Source of the DNA: Pyrocephalus nanus
Taxonomy: Eukaryota; Chordata; Aves; Passeriformes; Tyrannidae
DNA: 64,000 nt
NCBI GenBank assembly: GCA_038380795.1
Contig: CM076275.1
Location: 3,164,501-3,228,500, forward strand
Direction of reading: 5' to 3'
Below, piece after piece: positions 11,701 to 24,467 of this stretch (the first letter of the stretch is position 1; each line of letters begins with the position of its first letter). The notes under the pieces were generated by a model, which saw nothing but the letters and a program-made list of their open reading frames with translations, was not told the origin of the DNA and did no database searches. A program made the translations under genes and the position numbers.

Positions 11701-14700
11701 AGCCCATCACCTAAGAAGATCTTAGTTTCAAAATTAATGTCTTTCACTCCTGTGTCTTATTTAATGTATGGAAATCAGTACAAAGTCTCAAGAACAGCTA
11801 TTCCAAAATCACAGATTAATAGATCTCCACTTCTCTCTGCAGTGTTACAATTAATGTTCTTTCTGGTTTGTAAGGGGCTGAGCTCTGTGTGTTTCTGTGG
11901 AAAAGGGGCACATCCAGGTGATCAAGGCTTAGTTTTAACATGGTGCTAATTAGCCATTACTCCTGTATGGGGAATAGGAGGTAGAAGAGAGGATAAGAAG
12001 TGGTACAGCATCCTTCAGTCAAACACAGAGTGGACTCAGTCCTTTGAATTACAGTGTGCAAACAATTAGTACAGACATGCAAAATATATGACAACTTCTT
12101 TTCTATGCAGTATTAACACTGACAACTTTATCCAAGCAGCATATAAAATCTGGTGTTAACAACAAGTGAGTCACTGATGCAATGTATTCTAGAATAAATG
12201 GCTAGAGGAAAAAGCAATTTAAAAATGGGGATTTTCAGCTGAGGGATGCCACAATAGAAGATGTGTCAGGGAAGGACTGTTGCAGATGTCCTGTATTCTG
12301 GAATCACATAAACTAGATAATATATTTTTATTTTCCTCCACGTCTCAAAAGAACTTGCAAAAGAAAACACATTTATAGATACATGGGAGAAATGGGGCAT
12401 AAAGTTTAAATACCAAGTTGGGACTATAAACCCTGCCTTGTACTACTTTGTGTATTTTTAATAAAATGCTCATGTAGAGCCTGAAACACCTATTACTCTG
12501 TGCTCTTTGCTTGAAAAAAATCCCATGTGCTGATACACATAAATTCCACTAGAGAATGAATGAAGATTTTATAACCTGGGCTGTGTCAGAGCAGATCTTT
12601 CTATTTGCTGGAAGATAACACTCTCATTAGCAAGTGGATCTACTAATTAATTCAAATAGGATTAACTGTGTTGTAACATCATCTTAGCTCCAGTCCTGAT
12701 GACGAGGTGGTGAATATGATGTGCTGAACTCATGAGCCTCTTGCAAAAGCTGCAAAGTCCTCTGTGTTTGCAGAAGGCAATGAACAAATCACAGGGCTGG
12801 ACTTCTCATACCAACAATATCCTTGTCAGATCCTGGACTCCCTTTTTGGCCACGGGAGTTGCTTTGTGTTTCTGACCTGGGGAACCCCTGCCAACCTTAG
12901 GTGATGAGAAACTCTCTGGGACAGAAAAGCTCACCTTTCCTACTCTTTCTGTTAGAAAACTGGGAGAAGAAGGGAAATCAGGTGGGGGAAGGAGTCACCA
13001 CAAAGTTTGCTGGCACCTTGTGGTGTGGGTTTGACATCTGGTTTGGTCAGAAATGAGTTATGAAACGATTGTCTGCACAAACATTGCGTGAGCTGCTCTG
13101 CCCAGAGCCTTTCCCAAAATGCTCAGCAATGCCCCTCTGGCTTTATCCTTCCCTTCCAGAGCCTCATGACCCTGATAGTCCCCTGAAGCAAAGTGTTCAC
13201 AGCTCAGGAAAACGGAGACACTGGGGGAGGAGTGAGGCAAATTCTTCATCTCAGCCAGGGACACCTTTGCACTCTGCAGTGTCAGAGCTGTGGGTGGAGG
13301 CTGCAGGAGCTGCTTTTCCTCAGGGAGGGCTGTGACACCGGTGCCTGTGTTGCCCTGAAGGGGTGGGTGTTATGGAGCAGAGAGCAGAGAGCTTTACATT
13401 TACACCTTTTTCTGGGGTGTGATAGAGAGTGAGGAAGTATCTCCTGTTATTCCACTGCAGTGTATCTTCTTCTTCCTTGTGTGAGCTTACAGAATATTCT
13501 ACACTGACTTATAAACCTCCTCTTTGCTTGGCTTTCTCCTGCTGACAGTGTCTTTAGTTGTAAAAGATAAAAGCTTCTCTGAAACATATTAAACTATTCA
13601 AACCTTATTACATATTTCCTTCCCTCTGGCAGGAGATTTTCAACACTGAATGCACAAAGCATCACCAAATGCAAATCTGTAGACTTTCTGATGGTGAGAA
13701 TGAACTGAATTGTCTTTTCTTGGTATAATGAGATAAAAACAGGACAAGTAAAGGCCCAGCCCAGAGTGAGGATGCTGTGTTGGTAGAATGCTGAGTACTT
13801 AGTGATTTCTGTGGGGCCCTGTGTGTAAAAAATCCTGAACAGTGTGAAGGAAGGTTCTGTACTTTGCAGGGATAGTTTCTGCACTGAGAAGCCTCTATCT
13901 TTTCTGGATGGTTCCTTGGGTGACTACCAGCCTTGGGACAAGCACACCCTGATGAGAATCCCATGTCTTCTAGGTCCAGGACTTCACGTTATCACGACCT
14001 CCAGAACAGAAGGGGGCCCATCTCCCACACAAGCAGGATGTGCACAAGGACCAGGGCACACAGCAAGGACCCCCACTGGGGATCTGTCTCATGAGTCCTT
14101 CTGCTCCTCTGCTGGCCTAAAAAAAAAACCAACGGTGCCAAAAGAGTGGTAGAGCCAGGAGAATTTGCCTGGGTGGAAGAACATGTTGTCCAATACAAAT
14201 GTTCCTGCTTCAGAAAGCAGAGGAAAGAAATGAGCCCAAGGTTTTCAGAGTAGCTGGAAGGAACATCCTGCTAAAGAACAGTGCAGTAGAGCCAGGGAGA
14301 GCAATTCCTCTCTGCCTGGGGATGGAAGGACAAGTGCTCAAAAGCAAATAAAAACCCCAAACCAAAAACCCAAACAAAAAATCCTAAAGATTATTCAGCT
14401 TTAAGCCTTCCCCACACTACTCAACAAAGAGAGGAACAACCTGGCAGACCAGAGGTTGGTTTTTGAGCCCCTGCCATCCCATATTAGCCTGCCCTCCTGG
14501 AAGGCTCACCTGCATCCTCAGTAACTGTTCTTATCAAGTAAAATGGAAATTTTACTGGGCTTCTTCTTTATGCTTTAGTTTGCACCTAGGGATTCCAGCC
14601 ATTCCTGAGGGAGAGCCTCTGCATTTTCCCCCATTTAAGGTGGCATCATTATGCTCAGCTATTTTGTGCTCTTTGACTTTTCTAATGAGTGATGTTTGAA

Positions 14701-15187
14701 AAGGCTCTGCCTATTGTGTGAAGCAGTGTCTGGGGCTGACATTAGTGAAAAAGCTCTTAGTCCACCCCAGGAGTGATATTGCTGATGTGCCTTTCATATA
14801 AGGTGTTTTATCCCTTCTTACACTCAGATTGACGGATTTACTGGGATTATTCCCTCTGGGCTAATAGCTACAATTTCTTTGTACATAGGAAATTTAAAAA
14901 GGAGCAGCACATTTGATTGATTTGTTCAGGAACTAGATGTGATTTCTGTGAATACATTTGAAGTGTTAGATGTTTAAAGCTAATTGTGTATTTAACTGCT
15001 GAGCTGCACTGAGGTTTAACTCGAGGACTGAGTGCTGGATGAACCAGCAGGTTAAATGCTAACAAAGCAATACAGCCCTGTCTACTCAGCTTCCACCTGA
15101 TGTTGCTCATGGCTGCATTTTTGCCATCTTTCTGCCACTAAACTTTACACTCTGCCAACAACCTTGCTAACAGCTCAGAATGAACCA
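8701..15187. other. Non-coding single-copy DNA
   Basis: More than 6 kb without a recognised repeat family or gene. The longest frame is 173 codons (11090-11611 minus) and looks like chance: no domain, and several shorter frames on both strands overlap it. An A/C-rich low-complexity patch lies at 14341-14382. Homeodomain-type AT cores occur at 12640-12670 but without dense clustering. Confidence 0.6.
14341..14382. repeat. A/C-rich low-complexity patch
   Basis: An imperfect run of A-rich and C-rich units (of the AAAACCC / CCAAAC kind) about 40 bp long. It shows no regular period that would make it a true tandem repeat. Confidence 0.75.
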
Positions 15188-15315
15188 AGTTGCCCAGAAA
15201 TTCCCCATCCCTGGAAGGGCCAAATTGTGGAAGGTGTCCCTGCCCACAGTGAGGAAGGTTGGACCAGATGATCCTTGAAGGTCCTTTCCAATCCAACCAT
15301 TCTTCTATTCTATGC
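15188..15315 (+). mobile_element. CR1 LINE fragment, 3' end
   Basis: The segment matches the avian CR1 3' terminus from memory: a 'TTGCCCAGA...CCATCCCTGGAAG' block, 'GGAAGGTGTCCCTGCCCA', 'GGTTGGACCAGATGATC', then 'GGTCCTTTCCAATCCAACC' and an ATTCTATG-like tail. CR1 elements insert by target-primed reverse transcription, are usually truncated at the 5' end, and end in short ATTCTATG-type repeats rather than poly(A). This copy has lost pieces of the block preceding GGAAGGTGTCC compared with the copy at 43906-44312. It encodes no protein. Confidence 0.92.
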
Positions 15316-17989
15316 AACTGAAGATTTCAAAGAAAAGTTGTTACACCTCCAGAACTTGGCCTCCCTCATTACCATGGTACCAGTGATAGGCACCCTCCTA
15401 CTGCAAACATCTTGGGAAAAACAGCTTAGTTTTGGTAGACTTTGTGTTAATTTATATAAAGCATCAGCCTGGAGGGGACTGCATGGCTTCTGTCCCACAG
15501 GGACAGGGACAATGGGCTCAGGGTTGATTTGCTGCTGGTGAGAACTGGCCTTGGATTATTTACTCACCTGTGTGTGTTCCCACCTCTCCTTGGCAGCCTG
15601 TTTGTTCACTGCTCAGCCTTCTCTCTGATTTTAACTTGGGTAGCTTTTCACTGTTCTTTTTCTCACTGAACCTGAATGTTAAAGCAAAGACTTCTAAGGG
15701 AGGATTCGGTGTGCTGGCTGTGTCTTGGGACAGAGGACTAGGCTAGGTGTCCTTTCAAAAGTCCTTTCTCACCCCATCTTTCATGATTCCATGAGTTTAA
15801 GACAAAACTGCATTTTCAGTGAGGCTCTTTATGGGTCAGTGACAAAAGGATTGAGTTCACCACTTTCCCTTGCAAGAATAAGCTGTGAAATGTCACATCC
15901 TTATTAGAATGCAAAGATCACTGCTGTCTGTTTAGATATTTTCAAAGAAAGACAGACATGGAGTAATTATTTTTCAGAGTGGATGCTTGTTACAAAATAA
16001 AAACCCAACCCTAAACTCAAGAAAGCCTCCAGCCAGTCACTCATTTACCAGTGGCTTCATGGTAAAAAATTCTCAATTATATTCCAGTAACACTTACCAA
16101 ATGTGACATAGTCTTTGATATGTGAAGGAAGTCAGGGGAAGCATTGTAAGAAAACAAGCTGGACCAAAATGTTTTCCAGTTTATGTTGCAAATCTGCAGC
16201 TGAGGACACAGTGTGGGTATGTGCCCACAGATGCTTGATGTCATGCCATTAACAGATTGCATCATTTAGCATATCAGGTACTGCCATCTCAATCTGCAAT
16301 TATCCACTCTTTCATGCAGTTACTTGACTGTCATTTGCTATAGGCACACAGCCCATATTTTTAGCTTTTGTGTAGTCCATTTAATGTGTGTAATACTAGA
16401 ATAAATTACCACCTGCAGAGCTGTGCAGAAGGGCCAAGTGCAGAACTAACACCAGGGCAGTTTTCTGTCACTGCCATGTTTCTGTTCTGACACTTCTCTT
16501 TCAGGGTTGTACCAGATCAACATCTCCTGAAGAGTCTGTTTTTTTTTAATCCTGCTCATAATTGTGATAGCTTGGGCTGAATATGATCAGTGCTTTCAAG
16601 TAATTGTCCTACAATAGCTCTTTTTAGTGCCCTGTCTAGCTTTTTTTTCTTTGATTCGCTTTCTGAATTAAAGCCACTTCAAATACCTGCACTTCAGCTG
16701 GTTGTGATTTAGCAGTAAGATTCACTCCGGCTTTTGCAAATCTTTTCCCTTCTCCTTTGAAGCACTTACCTTCACTTCCAGGCTCCTACACTATCAATCT
16801 TTCACACAAGGCAGTGACTCTCTCCCTGGAAAAAAAAAAAAAAAAACAAAACCAAAAAACAAACCTGCTTTTCAATCACAGAATCCATGAAGGGAGATCA
16901 AATAAAGGATCTGGCAGTTTTTGGCAAGAGATCTCCAGAGCATCCAGCACTCCTGTGCTGTTCAAGTGCAGAGACAGGTTCAGCTGACAGGGCTGTGGGG
17001 AGCTGGGCAGAGGAGGGAGGGCAGGAATCTCCTCCAGGCTGACTTGCTGCTCCAGCTGCTCAGACGTGGAGGTGTCTGAGTTGCAGAGAATCAAGCACAT
17101 TCACATTCACACCACTGCCTGAGAGGAAGAAAAGGATGTTTCAAAAATCAGTCCTGTCTGCCACCTACATTTGCTCTCTCCAAATTCCAGGAAACAGATT
17201 AATTCAAACGTTGCTATTAGCCAGCAAGAGCCAAGTCTGTGTTATGACACCATCCTGTGGCACAGGGTAGGGACAGATGACATCCACCCTTCCACAGCAA
17301 GGACAAGAATAAAAGAAGCATCTCCACAAATTAAAAAATGTGGAAGAAAGGCCACACCAAACTCAGGGATCTCTGATCCTGGGCCAGCCAGCTGCACAAG
17401 AGCTGTGGGTAGAGAGGTTTGTCCTCTTGCTGGGGATCCCCACAGCCAAAGGGACGAGGGCAGGAGCACGGATGGAGCTGCAGGTGACATTCCACAGGGA
17501 TGAGGAGGTGCCCCATGTGGCAGTACCAGAGCACTTCCCTGGCAAGCTGCATCCCCACCGTGCAAGGAGTAACAATTCAGCTGTGGGCTGAGTAAAATTT
17601 CCCTCTTTTAGTGTGAGGAGAACAGGGCCCTAAAATTCTTCTAATCAGGCAGACACTTTTCTCAGTCCCTCTTCCTGCAGGGACATCCAGGCCATGGAAA
17701 ACTGAGTCAACACTCAGCCCATACAAATGACCTGGGAGTGTTGCTACTCCTTCTCTTGCCTTGTGCTGGCACTTCAGCTCCCTGTGTATCTTGACTGTCA
17801 TTCACAAGCTGAGCTCCTGTTTTCTTGGCAATCATCTTGCTAATTATTCATCTCTTTCGTGCATATTATACACATTGCTGAACTCCCAAAATAAGACACC
17901 TCAGTGATGTGAATAGAAGGCATGTAGGTAGGTCCTATCACCATGCTCTTGAATATTTAGATGGTAATCTGAGGATTAAAAAAAAAAAT
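15316..17989. other. Non-coding single-copy DNA
   Basis: Nothing gene-like is visible. A17 lies at 16830-16846, followed by an A/C-rich tail. Around 17171-17600 several overlapping frames of 70-110 codons occur on both strands, a sign of locally higher GC rather than coding. No transposon is recognised. Confidence 0.58.
16830..16846. repeat. Poly(A) tract, 17 nt
   Basis: Seventeen consecutive A followed by an A/C-rich patch to about 16862. There is no poly(A) signal or cDNA-like sequence immediately upstream that would indicate a processed pseudogene. Confidence 0.9.
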
Positions 17990-18210
17990 AAGTGCAGCTC
18001 ACTAATGAGTTACGGCTCAATGGATATGCTTATGGATATATATCTTGCTTGTTGATCACTGAGGAAACACGTCATGTGCAGGGAGGATCAGAAGAGTTCT
18101 GGATTTAAAGGCTCGCTGCCCCACAGAGAAAAAGTGGAAAGTAAATAAAAAAGGCAATTTTAATAATTTTTAATTATTTATAAACAAATCGAGGCAAAAC
18201 CTTTCATTAA
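17990..18210. promoter_or_regulatory. Candidate AT-rich regulatory segment
   Basis: Visible cores include TAATTA at 18171-18176, a FOX-type TAAACA at 18181-18186, a near-repeated ATGGATAT around 18019-18041 and isolated CpG sites in AT-rich context (near 18013, 18069 and 18190). FOX and homeodomain factors bind such cores. Chance matches are common in AT-rich DNA, so this is a weak inference. Confidence 0.17.
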
Positions 18211-18439
18211 GAAAAATAAACAAAAAGCAAACCAAACTGCTCCACCCCACACATTCTTTTCCCTACTGCAGAGATTTCAGTTTCAAGCTTTTTCAGACAG
18301 AAAAAAAAATAACATAAGAGAGAAGGTTTTGTAGCCCTTACTCTCCCCAGGGGAGAGAGCTTCAGAGCAGTTTTAGCAGAATGAGCTGCTAATGAGGCTT
18401 TCTCCTCAAATTCCCTTTCTCCTTCTCCTAAGGAGCCTT

Positions 18440-18985
18440 TATTCTCTCATCCCGAGCCCTCTGAAACGGGACGAGACACAACCGCCAGTAAAAGATGAAA
18501 AATCACTGAGTTAATAGCCCAGGCACTGACTCGATGGTGTTTCAGAGCTCCTGCCGGCAGGGACAGGGACACTTCGGTGGCCTCCTGAGCCTCGGGTGCC
18601 TTCAAGGTGTGCGGGGGGTTGTCCCTTCATCACGGAGCAGAGCAGAGAGATGGGATGAAACACTGCCCAGCAGCAGCTGCCTGCCAAAGAGTGGGAATAG
18701 GAGCTGTCTGGGGTTCTGCCTTCCCTTTCAGACTTCTCAGTGGTGTTGAATGTGGCATTCTGGAAAAACCTCTAGGCAGCCTTCACTCTGCATTACGTTT
18801 CTTGTCACTGAGTTCTTGGATTCCTTGCTCTGCAGCCCCAAAATGATCTTGTGAGACAAGCCCAGGACTCTGCCAGCTGCCCACGAACACCCTCCTGCCA
18901 TGGAGCAGCTGAGGTGACACCTTGGGGCAGAGGTTTGTCCTCTCTGACCTCGGCATCGTCACGGAGCAACAGCAGGGACGGGCTG
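18440..18985. other. CpG-enriched cluster (below CpG-island strength)
   Basis: By hand count there are 10 CpG dinucleotides in 18421-18660 and 7 more in 18780-18990. Comparable stretches elsewhere (for example 36241-37200) have about two per kilobase. No TATA box, initiator arrangement or exon is evident, and the frames here (for example 18534-18749 plus) are unlike known proteins. It could be an unmethylated regulatory element, a decayed promoter or a local GC-conversion patch. Confidence 0.4.
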
Positions 18986-19485
18986 GATCGGGAAGGGGGA
19001 AATGTCATCTACCCAACTTGGGGCCAAAAAGTGCTTTCAAGGGGTGTTTCTGGTAGAGAAGCAGAGAGACAGGGCCTAAAGCTACAGGTGAGCTCAAGGT
19101 CACCTCATGCTGTCCCCAAAGGAGCAGAGCACTGCGTGGGCTGAGCCCCAGCTCATCTGGTGCTGCAGCCTGTGGGTCCCGTGGGCTCTGCCCAGACAGC
19201 ACCAGCCTTCCTGGGTGAGCATCTTTGCTTTGTACCACTGCAAAAGAAATCCTTTGCTGCTTGTGAGAGGGTTTCTGGGGTTAAATTAGTCACATGAAGC
19301 AGCATCCAACCCAGGCTTTTGCTTCTGGGAAGGGAGCCATCTGTGCTTTTCAGGACCAAGTGGCTCCAAACACACCAGGGGTTTGGCCTTGCTGGTGACT
19401 CAGCCTCTCCCTCACTCTTAGGCACATTTTTTTCATGGCTCTCCTCTTCCCCTCTAATAGAGAAGTGGACCTCCTCCCCGGGATA

Positions 19486-19542
19486 ATAAATAAATAAATA
19501 ATTTTCTTAGTCACTCTTACCTGTGTAGCAGCAGCAGCAGCA
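19486..19542. repeat. Short (TAAA)n and (AGC)n microsatellites
   Basis: Four copies of TAAA at 19486-19501 and about five copies of AGC at 19527-19542, separated by 25 bp of unique sequence. Both arrays are short. Confidence 0.85.
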
Positions 19543-20514
19543 CTGTGGGAGATGTTATTTACATGAACTTCATTAATATTTATAGTCACATTTATAGCTT
19601 TGTTCAGCAGGAGGCTTGATCAAGTCAGTAGTACGTCTGGGGATCAGTCTTTGGTATACTACTTTTAATGAGAATAATTTGCATTTAATAAAGTGCTTGA
19701 GGTAGAAAGTTTCAATCCAGATTTGGTTTTTTTTTTTTTTGGTGTGTGATATTTGGGGAAATATTTGGATTAGTGGATTGATTCCACGTGCATTTTCGCT
19801 TGTAGTGATGGAACGAAAACAGACATCTGAATCCAAAGAAACAGGCTGACAGGAACAACTCGAGAATATGCCAGAAAATCAAGGGGAAATTTTTTCTTGT
19901 AGTCCCTGTATCCTGAGTGGTGCAGAATAAGAGTTGGATCCTGATTGCTTTTGGTGAGTGCCTTTCTCTTGGCCATAATCCCTGCAGATAACCAGGAGGG
20001 GCAGTTGGAGAAGCTCAGGATCCTCACATGATGCCTTTCAAGCGAAGTTCAACGCTTAAATCCACCTTTTACCTCCCCACAAATGCTCAGACTATTCTGG
20101 TTTCTAAGTTTTAATTTCCCCTGTCCCTCTTTGTGTGATTTCATGGAGATGCTCTTGAGAACCAGGCAGTTTTCAGGACCTTCCCTCTGCCACTGCAAAA
20201 AGCACCATGTTAACTTGGCTGTGACTATTTTAGGCATAAACCTCTCCACAAGAAGTGGAAAGGCCAAGGAGTTAAAAGATGCAAGAGTGACTTCAGCCTG
20301 AAGATGGTGAACAGAAATAGATCCAGGATAAAGCACATCAGAAACCTCCCTCGTTCATCCTGACCTCTGAGTAATTTGGGAGAAAGGGTCTATAATATTT
20401 CTGGTTCTCTTTTATTGGCAAAGACATAGAAATATGCAATATCTACTCACATGGCCCACTGTTTCTCATGATTTTGTAACTTTGTGATTTATTTTAGCCC
20501 AAAAATATTTGTGT

Positions 20515-20592
20515 GGTTTTTTTGTTTTTTTGTTTTTTTGTTTTTTTTTTTTGGGGGGGGGGGTTGTTTTGTTTTTTTTTTTGTTTTTTTTT
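20515..20592. repeat. T/G-rich low-complexity tract with G11 run
   Basis: T runs of 7-12 nt are interrupted by single G residues, with a run of 11 consecutive G at 20553-20563. The complementary strand is almost pure A/C. It produces artificial Phe/Gly-rich frames on the plus strand and Lys/Pro-rich ones on the minus strand. It is likely polymorphic and prone to assembly errors. Confidence 0.95.
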
Positions 20593-21147
20593 CCTGCAAG
20601 GTATTAGTGTTCAACTGGCAACAGTTTTTAGCTGGGCAGGTGCTTTGTCTAGGCTGTGGCTGCAATGGGATCACCCTGATGGTTGTTATTCCCCAGGAGC
20701 AACAAAATGTGACCTCTGGAAATGGCATTACTGAGGAATTCACTATTCATGAGTCACAAGAAACACCAAATCACTGCATGCCCTGAATCCTTGGTGATCC
20801 AGGTGGGGTGTGTTTCACAGAGCAATCAGGGGGACAGAAAATGCCCAGATTCCCAGCTTTTATTTGGCTTTGGCTACATAATCTTTTGAATTTTGTTGTT
20901 ACAGCAGCTGCTTGGCCATAAAGTAGGATATGACAAGGGCTTGCATGTTTTATTATACTTAGTGTGAGCCATAAACATTTGGATCTACATCACCTCTGGC
21001 CATTCACAGATGGTTGCTGTTGCCATTTCCAAGTATAAATGTTGCAATAACTTTACTAAAGAAAATTACAGCTGAATTCAGTGTCTCTGCTTGTGGTTTT
21101 AATGTTCTCAATCAGAAAATCAGGAAAATAGGGATTAATGATCTTTG

Positions 21148-21251
21148 TGTTTATATAACCTGTTCTCTTGGAAGGTGTCTCTGCCCAGGGCAGGGGGGAG
21201 GTTGGAAATAAATGATCTTTAATTCCCTTCCCATTCAAACCACTCTAGGAC
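21148..21251 (+). mobile_element. CR1 LINE fragment, short 3' end
   Basis: About 100 bp matching the CR1 3' terminus: 'TGTTCTCTTGGAAGGTGTCT', 'CTGCCCAGGGCAGGGGGGAGGTTGGAA', 'AATGATCTTTAA' and 'CCCTTCCCATTCAAACCACTCTA'. The order and spacing agree with the ends at 15188-15315 and 43906-44312, so all three probably belong to related subfamilies. It is strongly truncated at the 5' side and non-coding. Confidence 0.9.
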
Positions 21252-24200
21252 TCAGCAATATTTTGGAGATTAGAATCAAGTTTTAAGCAGCAATGATTTC
21301 TTCTGGATGGGCATTTTCTGTCCAGATTATTTGTATATTTTACAATCATTCCTCAAGGAGGGATGACCTTGCTGAGATGAAAGGAGGAGGGATAAACAGA
21401 GGATCTGCATCTGTAGGTGCTTGCAAACCACTGAAACCTTGGCCAAGGATGATTCAGAGCCTGAGCAGTGTTTATGTAAATGCTGCAATCCTTTTGCATT
21501 CATACTTCAGGGCTTCTTCACTTCCTCGGGAGGATATTGTTGTGTCCCAGGTCATTAATCTCACCACACAGTGTATTATTGCACACAAGGTTTCTTAATA
21601 GATTTGGCAGCCTTGCTTGTTGTTCTTAAACATATATTGAATATTTACACTGCAGCTATTTGTACAATTGCTGTAACGTGGCAGAGCAGCTTCCAGTTAG
21701 TGTCAGGAATTTTCTGGCTCTCTGGAAGGACTTTTTTTAAAAAGAAGGAAAGATTTGAAAGACCTTATCAAAACATCATCTAAGATTTCTTCCTTTCTTC
21801 CATTGAAATTTACCCTCTGGCTATTATGTGTAGTTTACAAATATACTTGTTGAGGATGTATCTCCATGGTTTGGAGAGTTTGTTTTGAAGTTTGGGGTCT
21901 GATTGTTTGATATATTGTAAAAGCTAGAGAATAATGTTAATGGCACTCTGGAGGATAATTTTAAGGGCTCTCTGACCTTCCACAGAGCTTGTCCTGTTGT
22001 ATTTGGTCACGTTCTCTTTGGCACTGAAAGGTTGTTTCCAAAACACACTGGTTATGGAGAATCCCAACAGAAACTTTATCCTTAGTGTGAGTTAGAATAT
22101 TTAATTATAAAAATAATTTTTATTAAAAAAAAAAAAAACCACACAGAACTATACTTCTTGGCAGAAGATCTAGAGGAGAAATATTTCAGGAAGATTCTTT
22201 TTGTCCCTACCTTTTCAGTTCTTTACAAGACTATCATATGACAACAGGTAAATATTTTGGGAGCCAGACATCTGTCATGCCATGTACTGGGACCAAAGTG
22301 AAGGGAAATGGGAACCTCCACTAAGCAGCTGTGTAGGATGCAAAGTACATTGTGAAGGGGATGTAAAGTCTATCAAATGGGAAGATACCAATTAATTGCT
22401 CATCCCACTCTTTTGAGGCCTGTAATTGTCCTCAGCAGTTTGGCCATGTGTTATTTTTTGTTCCTTTAACTATCAGCCCATAAACCTGCAAATCAGAAAC
22501 AGCATCAGTGCCATTTGGAAGTAGCTCTGGTGGAGTCAGCACAGCAAAGCTGGTTTGCATAAATGCTGAGGAAACGTGGCCCCTGGGGTGAGAAGAGCTC
22601 AGGGTTTTCACCAGCAGTGGGTGTTTTGTGTCTGCCTTGCGTGGAGAGGTCACAGCACCAATGCATCCTGATACAGCTCCAAAAGTTAGGGAGCATTAAG
22701 AGGTATCTGAAAATGAAGCAGCAAAGCTGCAGAGAGGTTTGGGTGAGGGTTTCAGTTCTCATCACACCCCTCTAGTTAACAGAAAGGAGTATTTTTATAA
22801 TCAGGGTTCAAAGGGGACAGAGGAGCAGCAAAGTGCAGTCAAACTGGGTTCCTTGCACTGGTGGCACAGGCACAGGGACCTTGAAATGCTGCTTGACTTT
22901 TAAAGCAAGTTGTAAATCAGGCCTGGATTACTTGAAAAGTTCAAGAGCCTCAGAAAATGTTTGAGCTAAATGCAGCTGAGTTTTATGGTTGTGCTTTTAC
23001 GCATCGAGCTCTGGAAATGAGCAGTGCAGTGAAGTTATTTAAGAATCTCCCCAAAGCAGAACATTGAACCTGCCAACGAGAAAAGCAGAAACCAGTGTTG
23101 TTCCATTTGTCATCTTTGTAGATGGGGCTGTAAGGTTCACCAGGGTGAATGCAGAAAAGCACCACTCTAAGGGCTAGAATTTGTGGGTATTCCTTATAAG
23201 ATTTTTAAAAAAATAATAATGGAAAGGACATTTTTCATGGTTTTAGTCACAGTTGTAGAGCTTTTATGTGCACTGTGTATTGGTAATACACAGGAAAGCA
23301 GAAAAGGCCCAACACCCCTGAAATATTGATATTATTACCTATTTGTAATTAAAGAATGTAATATTAACCATTCTGATGTCAAAAGGGGGGCAGGTTTAGC
23401 ATCTTACCCTCTAATATAAATGTTCTGCAGTGGTTCCCAGACAGTTTTTCTACTTTCTATGGCACAGGAAAAAAAAAAGGACTGTTATAACATTTATTTG
23501 CTTTATTAGTAAAAAGATCTACCACAAGAAGGTGAAGGTTACATTTTACAGAGCAACAGACATTGCTACTAAACCACAGCTAAAATCATTATAGCAAGGG
23601 CCTGATTAACCTTTAACACTTTTTCATGCAAATCATCCTGGTTTGGTGTAAAGGACAATTTCCTTTGCTGCTGTCCTATTTACCTCCTCTTTATGGCAGC
23701 TGGAGCTGGGCATCTGAAATGTGTCCATTACAAGCTGGCAATGCACTTTCCTGGGTTTTAGGAAGCTCGAACAGGAATCAATTCTAAGTGCTGAAACATT
23801 TAGTGAATTGATACCCAGCAGTGGTGCTGCCTGGTAAAGAATGCAGGGGAACAGAGAAGAGGTTTCCATGCCAGCAAATGTGTCTTTCACTGTAGCAGAG
23901 AACAAAGTGTACAGGCCTTGACTATAATTTATATTTGCCACGAGACCTGGAGATGTCAGAAGACTGAAGTTGGGACAGCTCAAACCGAAGGATTTGTGCT
24001 GTGCTTCTTTAGCCAGAACGTCTCAACTGGGAAAAGGCACTTTGAACACTTGAAAAAGGAGTAAAATCAGGATTTATGTCATGGACAGCTGTACATACTG
24101 TGTGCAGGAAAATCACCTGCAGTGTCTTTGCTAGTTTTATGCATGATTTGTAAGTCCTTCGTCTTTGCCAGATCATCATTTTTGGCAACAAGATTCCCCC

Positions 24201-24467
24201 CTTGGCTTGAGCAAGTGCTGGAGCCCAGCCAGGACTGGGGACCAGCTTGTGGGTGCAGCTTTGCATTCAGGGTGACACTCCCTGTGGGAGAGCCCAGAAC
24301 ACCCCTGAGAGGACAAAGGCACTGCCAGAGCAGCTCAGCCCTCTGCAGGGTGTGCTCAGCACCCACAGCCTGGTGCCTGAGGGTGTGATTTCTGGGAGAA
24401 ATGGTGCAGAGCTTCCCATTTACAGCAGCTCAAGAAAGCAGCTGGGGCAGCCCTTGTGACAAGAGAG
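21252..24467. other. Non-coding single-copy DNA
   Basis: Nothing gene-like is visible. A14 is at 22125-22138 and A10 near 23469-23478. Frames reach 116 codons (23633-23983 minus) without any recognisable domain. Confidence 0.6.

Larger units (their letters stand above)
18986..21147. other. Non-coding DNA with low-complexity patches
   Basis: It contains short (TAAA)n and (AGC)n arrays, T14 at 19727-19740 and a prominent T/G tract at 20515-20592 listed separately. No gene or transposon is recognised. Reading frames remain at or below 100 codons. Confidence 0.58.
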
